The translations under genes were made by a program, and so were the position numbers. 19,519 nt of DNA from Methanobacteriota archaeon (GTDB taxonomy: Archaea; Thermoplasmatota; Poseidoniia; Poseidoniales; Thalassarchaeaceae), in contig PBWO01000004.1 in the NCBI GenBank assembly GCA_002727275.1, positions 44,294-63,812 of the forward strand, written 5' to 3'. Shown piece by piece: positions 8,732 through 14,511 of the stretch. The first letter of the stretch is position 1; every line of letters starts with the position of its first letter. The notes under the pieces were generated by a model. The model was not told where the DNA came from. It worked only from the letters and a program-made list of their open reading frames with translations, and made no database searches.

Positions 8732-9942
8732 TCATCACAACTGGAAACTTTTGTCCACGCTTCGTTGGTTGGGCTGCCTCCGGTCTCTCCACCTTCCTCT
8801 GTGTATTCGTAATACGAGGTATGAGACAAGGTCGCGCCATCGGACCAAGGTGAGGTCTGCGTGACCTCGACTGTGAAGTGATAGCATCCGTAGTCGTTTA
8901 CCGCCCAGTCCTCGATTGGAACGTACTTGGTATTGAGTTCGAATGACTCAACCGAACCAGGCAGAGGAAGTTCGGAACCGTCGTCGGCCAACAGAGCGCT
9001 ACCTCCTCCGTACTCTCCGTTGCCTGAATCCCACTCGGCGACTCCATTCACAACTGTGACTAGAGGGTAAGAGATAACAACACTGGAGTCAAAATACATG
9101 TTGGCTTGTACCGTATAGTCTGCAAACGGAAGAGCCCCTGGTGGATTGTCTCCGAGTGCGTCCAAACCGGACCATGATTTCAGAGCAACACCGATTATGC
9201 AAGAGTCCTTGGATTCTTCGCAGTCGTTGCCTAGACCAATAGCCCCTAAGGTCTCCCCTTTCACGTCATCAACGGTCCTCTGTAGGTGCCGAGACTGCAG
9301 TTGCATAGAGTCAGAAGAACTGCCAACATCGACGGTCACGATATACTCAGCATCGTCGGCTGCGTTTCCGTCGTACCAATCTACTACAGTCAGATCGATT
9401 TCTCCATACTTACCGTACCCATCCTCTCTGTTAATTGAGAAGGCCATCGATTCCGAGTATACTTCGTCACCATCGTAGGTGATTGAAACATCTGCAGAAT
9501 CCACAGATGACCCTAGGATTGCGCCAGATTCTCTGATGGTCAAAGTGATGGTTGTTGAATCGTCTGAAAGTTCAGAGTCAGTTACTGTAATCTCGCCCGC
9601 TGATAGACTCATTATCAGGTAGGGTGACGCTGCGAGCAGAAGGTAGACAACGGCAATTGCGGCAGTCTGCTTCCTTCCAATTGCATTCCACACCAGATAG
9701 AATGAGAGAGACAGTATGAGAATGGGTACGAGCCCTAGAAATGGATAATCACTCTGGATACTAGGTCTAGAGACTATCAGTGAGACCACTATTGCTAGAA
9801 CTGCCAATCCTGCGCCTGAGCCAATTGGGCCAGAAAGGAAACCTTTGGAACCAGAAGTCTCCACATCAGCCACGAATACTGTTTCGTCCTGTGCTCCGGA
9901 TTGCTGCTCTATTGCCTTCTGTAACAGACCGCCGTCGCTCAC
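8728..9942 (-). CDS. Three-helix membrane protein with beta-rich ectodomain, unknown function
   Basis: Not recognised. About 404 residues from the GTG at 9942, chosen because AGGGGGAG lies 4 bases before it; an in-frame GTG at 9969 would add nine residues. The N-terminal 40 residues are hydrophilic, followed by three hydrophobic segments (around GLAVLAIVVSLIVS, FLGLVPILILSLSFYLVW and AAIAVVYLLLAASPYLIM). The remaining 270 residues are acidic, Ser/Thr-rich and strand-forming, as in Ig-like extracellular domains, with Cys pairs (NDCEESKDSC; CYHF near the C-terminus and a final SSCDD). By charge the large domain should be outside. It lies 74 bases downstream of another exported protein on the same strand, so the two may be co-transcribed. 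Stop codon overlaps that of the plus-strand gene. Confidence 0.8.
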   Translation of the reverse strand: MSDGGLLQKAIEQQSGAQDETVFVADVETSGSKGFLSGPIGSGAGLAVLAIVVSLIVSRPSIQSDYPFLGLVPILILSLSFYLVWNAIGRKQTAAIAVVYLLLAASPYLIMSLSAGEITVTDSELSDDSTTITLTIRESGAILGSSVDSADVSITYDGDEVYSESMAFSINREDGYGKYGEIDLTVVDWYDGNAADDAEYIVTVDVGSSSDSMQLQSRHLQRTVDDVKGETLGAIGLGNDCEESKDSCIIGVALKSWSGLDALGDNPPGALPFADYTVQANMYFDSSVVISYPLVTVVNGVAEWDSGNGEYGGGSALLADDGSELPLPGSVESFELNTKYVPIEDWAVNDYGCYHFTVEVTQTSPWSDGATLSHTSYYEYTEEGGETGGSPTNEAWTKVSSCDD

Positions 9943-9946
9943 AGAA

Positions 9947-9954
9947 CTCCCCCT
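9947..9954 (-). promoter_or_regulatory. Purine-rich ribosome binding site deciding a GTG start
   Basis: AGGGGGAG on the minus strand, 4 bases before the GTG at 9942-9940. It pairs with the CCUCC part of the 16S 3' end and favours that GTG over the upstream one at 9969. Confidence 0.5.
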
Positions 9955-10016
9955 ATATGTGCACGTCACAGAGGTCGGTTATCAACCCGTTGACTAATCA
10001 GAAGTTCTAGTCAGAG

Positions 10017-10949
10017 TCAGAACAGGCGCGCGTCGAGCTCTCTCGGCTCGTCCAAATCTTCATCCTCATCTCGATATCTGCCTGCTATGGCTGCCGCAGC
10101 TAGAGTTGTGATCATCATCGTCCCAAGCAACTCAAATCCAGGCAAATAAACGCCTCTGATGTATATCGTCATCGTCTGTATCTGGTAATTGGGGATACCT
10201 TCCGTTCTGACCGAATATTCAGAAGTTGCCTTGAACATCAATGAGAAGTATTTGTCAGTCCAGCCCTGATTCTTTGGAGTCCTCATCTGGACGTAAATCT
10301 TCTCGGCAGGAGCCATGGATTCAATCTCCACGGAGACTAGGGGAATACTAAGCTGGAATCCCTCGTCGTTGAGGTCTCCATAGTTCTCGACTTCAACGTT
10401 GAACCTGTCCAACGCGTTGCCGTCGTTGTAGACATCGAAGGTCAGCATATAATCGACCTTTGGCCTTAGTTGCAAGAACGCTACTTCGGAGGCTACTCTG
10501 AGTCGGCTGAACTGCCTGATTACTGCCAGAACCTTGTAAGTGGTCGGCGTACCGACCCAAGTGATTCCGTCAGCCTGAACTACCTCGGCTGTAATAGAGA
10601 TTATTTGTGATCCTTCAGGCATTCTCAAATCCGCCCTAGCAACAACTTGGAACGATACATCAGACTGCGACCCGACCGTCATTGAAGCAGGTCCGGCAGC
10701 AGCCAAAGAGCCGGACTGAATCTGAACATTCACCTTCTCTTGGTGTATAGTAGGATTGTCTAGAGTACAGTCGATAATAGTGGTCCTAGTAGCTCCCGGG
10801 TACACGTCAATGGGCTGTGGCTGTTGACATGTGATTGTGATGTCTGGAACAGGCCCTTGGGCCTGAACAGCGGCCGCACCCATCCAAGTGCTTAGGAAAT
10901 AAACAGCCAGAATCATTACGGCTGGACGGACCGAACGCGCTTTTGTCAT
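10017..10949 (-). CDS. Exported protein with signal peptide and PGF-type C-terminal anchor
   Basis: Function not recognised. 310 residues: signal peptide (1-30, cut near AVQAQG), then two Ig-like, NEW3/CARDB-like beta domains (about 34-150 and 155-262) of the sort that speak of 'extra-membrane' adhesion modules, e.g. DVYPGATRTTIIDCTLDN and LTFDVYNDGNALDRFNVEV. The C-terminus has LPGFE (269-273), a hydrophobic helix (274-289), a basic GRYR and an acidic tail of about 17 residues. PGF plus helix plus basic residues is the layout of PGF-CTERM signals handled by archaeosortases, but the tail is longer than usual, so it may simply be a membrane anchor. It lies 84 bases downstream of a tRNA gene on the same strand and upstream of the three-helix membrane protein. 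Confidence 0.82.
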   Translation of the reverse strand: MTKARSVRPAVMILAVYFLSTWMGAAAVQAQGPVPDITITCQQPQPIDVYPGATRTTIIDCTLDNPTIHQEKVNVQIQSGSLAAAGPASMTVGSQSDVSFQVVARADLRMPEGSQIISITAEVVQADGITWVGTPTTYKVLAVIRQFSRLRVASEVAFLQLRPKVDYMLTFDVYNDGNALDRFNVEVENYGDLNDEGFQLSIPLVSVEIESMAPAEKIYVQMRTPKNQGWTDKYFSLMFKATSEYSVRTEGIPNYQIQTMTIYIRGVYLPGFELLGTMMITTLAAAAIAGRYRDEDEDLDEPRELDARLF

Positions 10950-11033
10950 CGCATCGAGGCCCTCTGAGACCGTATTTGAGGCTTCGCACGAACTGGACCA
11001 CTAGAAGCCGATTGTGCAATTGGAATTATTAGG

Positions 11034-11110
11034 TGGTGGACCCGACCGGATTTGAACCGGTGGCCACTCGGTTATGAGCCGAGCGCTCTAACCAACTGAG
11101 CTACGGGTCC
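11034..11110 (-). tRNA. tRNA with CAU anticodon (elongator Met or Ile2), CCA encoded
   Basis: Read on the minus strand: acceptor GGACCCG pairs with CGGGTCC (7 bp), D-arm GCTC...GAGC, anticodon stem CTCGG/CCGAG around loop CTCATAA (anticodon CAT), variable TGGCC, T-arm ACCGG-TTCAAAT-CCGGT, discriminator A, then genomic CCA at 11034-11036. There is no intron. G1-C72 and the lack of a GGG/CCC anticodon stem speak against initiator tRNA. It is either elongator tRNA-Met or tRNA-Ile2, whose C34 is modified to agmatidine to read AUA; the GTAGCTCAG start and acceptor look somewhat like archaeal Ile2, but I cannot decide. Confidence 0.95.
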
Positions 11111-11211
11111 CCAACTCGTCTCAAGCACTCCGTGAAATGAACTTATCTTCGCCCAATAATGCTCATTGGCCCCTCTCAACCTTGAAGCACGGTGTCCTTC
11201 CGTGTGCGTGC

Positions 11212-12765
11212 ATGGCGAAGCTTTGGGTGATGTTCTTCACATCGCTCCTTCTTGTCTCGGCGATGAATTTCTACGCCGTGATAAGGGAGCCTGACTTGAT
11301 AGAGATAGACGATATACGGAACTACCCTAGGGAGACCGTGAAGATTGAGGGGGTGCTTACTGGCTATGTGCGCGACCCCTACGGGGAGGGTGCTGATAGG
11401 ATTGACCTGCAAGTACAGGAGATTGATGGGCACTCTGTTGCTAAGGTCCGCTGGAATGTAGACTGGACGAACGAGTTGCCACCGATCGGTACAGTTGTCA
11501 CGGTTGAGGGAGAAGTCTCTGAGTGGAACGGTAGAATCTGGCTGCAATCAAACGGTTACGGTGCTATAGTTGCCAAGGACGAGGTGATTGAGTTCACTGA
11601 GACTAAGCTAGTAGAGGTCGGTAGAAATCCGGCCGCCTTCGCTAACCAATCCCTTACGATTGACGGTTGGCTGAGTGAATCACTAGCACCAGATGTTACT
11701 TATCACTCACTGTATCTTATGGACAACCAAGCATATGGGGGTGCCGACCACCTGCTGTACATCCAGGTAGAAGGCAGGGTGATGGAATGGGTCGAGGCTG
11801 GAAGTCATATTCGGGCTAGTGGGTGGCTTCAGTTCGACGAGCGCTCATACAGATGGAGGATGCTCGTTCAGGCCACCGAGATTGAGGTTCTTTCTCAAGG
11901 CGAGGTCGTCTACCTAGATTGGGAGACTGAACCATACACATTGACCTATGAAGTAGGTAAACTGGTCGTCATTGACGGCACTGTTGCGAATGACGGAGAT
12001 TATTGGTGGATTGAAGGAGATTCTGCCAACGATAGACTCTGTATATTGCCATCTCCAGAGGATATTGATGGTGACATCGTCGGACAGAGTGGAGACTGGG
12101 GCGGAAGACTTGCATGGTCGGCCGATGCGGCAGAAGTCTGTCTGGATCGCGGTTTTGTAGAGTCGTTACAATATCCAGCAGGGCAATTTGGCGATGACAT
12201 CTTGGCCCTAAGTGATGTCGCCGAAGACCCGTTCGCTTACGTGGGCAATAGTTACCAGTTTGAGGGTTGGATTACTGATCCAATATCTCCTGATTATGAC
12301 AAAGGGTATGTTGGAGATGGCGAGGGCTACTACGACCGTAATACCAAGTTGAGGTTGCATCTGGTCGGAGAGCACTCTGAGTGGATTGAGCCGGGACAAG
12401 AGATTCGTTTCAATGCCACAGTGCTCTGGTCTGCGGCGGATGGGAGAGTAGTCCTTGAGGCACGCTCATGGCTCCTGGGAGAAGTTCCCGAACCCACTGT
12501 GCTGAATTGGGGTGATGGTTACAACTCATGGAGATGGAATATCGGATGGTTAGTCGAAATTACTGGAGAGGCGGCGATGGATGAAGATGGCAATCAGTGG
12601 ATTGAACGCTCTGGGAGCGAGGAGCGAGTCTGTCTGCTTGGAGAAGGAACTGAGTCGAGTCAGCAAATGCAAATAGGAGAGCCGATAGAGTGGGTCGGGA
12701 GACTGACAACAATTGAGGACTCGATAGAGAACTCTGCTCAATTCTGCATTGATATTCGGCCGTAG
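11212..12765 (+). CDS. Membrane-anchored protein of five OB-like domains
   Basis: Function not recognised. From the ATG at 11212 (517 residues) it opens with a short basic n-region and one membrane helix (MAKLWVMFFTSLLLVSAM), so it is likely held by an N-terminal signal anchor with the rest outside. The body reads as five beta-barrel, OB-fold-like units with the pattern 'V-x-I-x-G-x-V/L ... W ... G-x-x-I-x-x-x-G'. Units 2 and 4 match each other, as do 3 and 5; units 3 and 5 each carry two Cys (277/310 and 474/512) at matching places. An ATG at 11137 would add 25 residues, but that stretch probably holds the promoter of the divergent tRNA. Its stop overlaps the ribosome binding site of the TctA-like gene, 8 bases before that start, so both are very likely co-expressed. 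OB units in exported proteins can bind sugars or ligands as well as nucleic acid. Confidence 0.82.
   Translation: MAKLWVMFFTSLLLVSAMNFYAVIREPDLIEIDDIRNYPRETVKIEGVLTGYVRDPYGEGADRIDLQVQEIDGHSVAKVRWNVDWTNELPPIGTVVTVEGEVSEWNGRIWLQSNGYGAIVAKDEVIEFTETKLVEVGRNPAAFANQSLTIDGWLSESLAPDVTYHSLYLMDNQAYGGADHLLYIQVEGRVMEWVEAGSHIRASGWLQFDERSYRWRMLVQATEIEVLSQGEVVYLDWETEPYTLTYEVGKLVVIDGTVANDGDYWWIEGDSANDRLCILPSPEDIDGDIVGQSGDWGGRLAWSADAAEVCLDRGFVESLQYPAGQFGDDILALSDVAEDPFAYVGNSYQFEGWITDPISPDYDKGYVGDGEGYYDRNTKLRLHLVGEHSEWIEPGQEIRFNATVLWSAADGRVVLEARSWLLGEVPEPTVLNWGDGYNSWRWNIGWLVEITGEAAMDEDGNQWIERSGSEERVCLLGEGTESSQQMQIGEPIEWVGRLTTIEDSIENSAQFCIDIRP
11608..12762 (+). repeat. Tandem duplication of a two-domain OB unit within the coding region
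   Basis: Unit A (about 11608-12155) and unit B (about 12205-12762) are diverged protein-level repeats. A starts L-V-E-V-G-R-N-P-A-A-F and B L-S-D-V-A-E-D-P-F-A-Y, both followed by an (D/E)GW strand and EW(V/I)E-x-G-x-x-IR. Second halves share GKLVVIDG / GWLVEITG, WWIEGDS / QWIERSG, RLCILPS / RVCLLGE and a second Cys (VCLD / FCID). Confidence 0.65.
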
Positions 12766-12770
12766 GTGAT
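12765..12770 (+). promoter_or_regulatory. Ribosome binding site GGTGAT of the TctA-like gene
   Basis: GGTGAT starts at the last base of the preceding gene's TAG stop and lies 3 bases before the ATG at 12774. This supports that start over the in-frame ATG at 12786 and suggests translational coupling. Confidence 0.65.
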
Positions 12771-12773
12771 AAC

Positions 12774-14429
12774 ATGGACGGTGTGATGCTGGACTTTGCT
12801 TGGCTGATAGCATCATTCATTTTCGGAATTATGCTGGGCTGTCTGACCGGCCTAATTCCAGGATTTCACGTCAACAATGTCGCGCTAATCGCCCTCAGTC
12901 TGTCACCGGTTGCGGTTGCCATCGGCATACCCCTAGATGCAGTGGCTGGGATTATTGTCGCCTGTGGTACCGTCCACACTTTCCTGAATTACATTCCAAG
13001 CGCGTTAGTGGGCGCCCCTGATGACAACATGGCTCTGGCCTTATTGCCTGGCCACAGGATGCTGATTTCAGGTCAAGCTGCTCAAGGAGTTGCATACTCA
13101 GCTCGAGGTTCTCAGATGGGAATGCTGATGTCCATTCCTCTTCTTATTGTGGCAAGGCTGCTGTTCGGTGAGGACCCTGGTTTGGGACTATACGAGTCCA
13201 GTCGTGAGGTTCTGCCGTGGCTACTGCTAACAATTTCGATATTCTTGATTATGACTGAAACAACACGTTTGTCATGGCCCGAATGGAGCCAGAGGTTGAC
13301 GAGTAGACTGGTACTTCCTCTTCCTCGCAAAATAGAGTTTAGCATTCCAATCTGGAAGTTCAGGTTTCAACGTAAGTGGGAGAATATCGACTTGCGCCTA
13401 GGCGACAGTTCGAGGACAGCTGGAATTCTTGCTGCAACCTTCTTCTTCCTACTCACCGGCTTCTACGGCTGGGCCGTCTTTGAGTTACCCGGAAGATCTC
13501 CTATCGGGATGCCTTCTGCGACTCTACTCTTCCCGGGACTTGCTGGATTATTCGGAATAGCCAATCTGATTGACATCTATGTCACTACATCCGAAATTCC
13601 ACCTCAGGAGCCTAATTGGGAGATGCCTCCAATGAGGCCTCTTGCAGTACCTACATTTCTGTCTGCAATAGTGTCCTCAGTGATGGCCATTCTACCTGGG
13701 ATGACTGCTGCCCAAGCCACAGTAGTCGTAATGAGTATGCGGAACTTCTGGGGCAGACTTACTGATCCGAATTATATCCCTGCAGATTTCGAGCATGGCA
13801 CACAGCCGGGTTTCGTACCCAGTGCTAACGCCACCGACGTCGAGGGGCTAGACGAACTATCAGAAGAAGAGCGAGAGATGTTCGAAGAAGTTCTATCGGA
13901 GGCAGGAGTAAGTCCTGACCTTGATTTGGGTGCACAGAATCAACAGCAGGATCTTGAAATCATCGCTATCCTTTCCTCTGTCAACACCGCTGTCACAGTA
14001 ATGGTACTGGGTTTCCTGTACATGGTCGGACGGCCTAGGTCAGGTGCGGCTCTAGCCCTGAATATGATGTACCCAATCGATATGTGGAATGCAGTCGAGC
14101 CCCCAGCTGACTTCGTACGATTGCTTGGTATCACCATTGCTTCCGGGCTGTTCGCTGTCCCTGTGATGATTAAGGTCGGCAAGGGGATGCTGAAGATGCA
14201 CGAGTTGGTCCCCCTAAGGACTCTGGTAATTTCGGTGACAGGTTTCATCGCAATATTGGTCTGGCTATCCACTGGTTGGATTGGATTGGGCGTCCTCATC
14301 ATTGGAACTGCCATGGGCCTAATGCCCCCTAGAATTGGTATCAGACGAAGCCATGCGATGGGGATTATTCTGGTCCCAATAATGCTCTACACGTTCGCGC
14401 GCGAGTTCGATGGCTTCGGGTTCATCTGA
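12774..14429 (+). CDS. TctA-family (COG1784/DUF112-like) multi-pass membrane protein
   Basis: Predicted secondary transporter related to the large permease of tripartite tricarboxylate transporters; substrate unknown. 551 residues with about ten or more hydrophobic segments. Family blocks: LTGLIPGFHVNN (24-35), the FLNYIPSALVGAPDDNMALA block followed by LLPGHRML (about 70-97), ARGSQMG, and the second-half AILPGMTAAQATVV, which mirrors the first LIPG block as expected for the internal two-fold repeat of this family, then SSVNTAVT and GRPRSGAALA. No TctB or TctC partner is visible, as is common for archaeal members. A long acidic, hydrophilic stretch at about 345-390 (LSEEEREMFEEVLSEAG) separates the second PG loop from the next helix, an apparent insert. 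Follows the OB-domain gene by 8 bases. Confidence 0.85.
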   Translation: MDGVMLDFAWLIASFIFGIMLGCLTGLIPGFHVNNVALIALSLSPVAVAIGIPLDAVAGIIVACGTVHTFLNYIPSALVGAPDDNMALALLPGHRMLISGQAAQGVAYSARGSQMGMLMSIPLLIVARLLFGEDPGLGLYESSREVLPWLLLTISIFLIMTETTRLSWPEWSQRLTSRLVLPLPRKIEFSIPIWKFRFQRKWENIDLRLGDSSRTAGILAATFFFLLTGFYGWAVFELPGRSPIGMPSATLLFPGLAGLFGIANLIDIYVTTSEIPPQEPNWEMPPMRPLAVPTFLSAIVSSVMAILPGMTAAQATVVVMSMRNFWGRLTDPNYIPADFEHGTQPGFVPSANATDVEGLDELSEEEREMFEEVLSEAGVSPDLDLGAQNQQQDLEIIAILSSVNTAVTVMVLGFLYMVGRPRSGAALALNMMYPIDMWNAVEPPADFVRLLGITIASGLFAVPVMIKVGKGMLKMHELVPLRTLVISVTGFIAILVWLSTGWIGLGVLIIGTAMGLMPPRIGIRRSHAMGIILVPIMLYTFAREFDGFGFI

Positions 14430-14500
14430 AATAGAGACCGTTCAAATAGGATATTTTGGATACTGCAACGCTTATTCGTCCAACCGTTCTGAGGGCGCTA

Positions 14501-14508
14501 GGTGCGAT
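14501..14508 (+). promoter_or_regulatory. Weak ribosome binding site of the CD36-like gene
   Basis: GGTGCGAT, one inserted base away from the GGTGAT seen elsewhere in the window, lies 3 bases before the ATG at 14512. It supports that start over the in-frame ATG at 14410, which lies inside the preceding gene. Confidence 0.4.
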
Positions 14509-14511
14509 AGC

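Noticed and set aside
14395..14404. Palindrome TCGCGCGCGA near the end of the TctA-like gene
   Set aside because: It falls within coding sequence for conserved-looking residues and is too short to claim a site.
14410..14511. In-frame ATG at 14410 as start of the CD36-like gene
   Set aside because: It would overlap the TctA-like gene and add 34 hydrophilic residues in front of the first helix; the ATG at 14512 has a GGTG-type site and places the helix right after the start.
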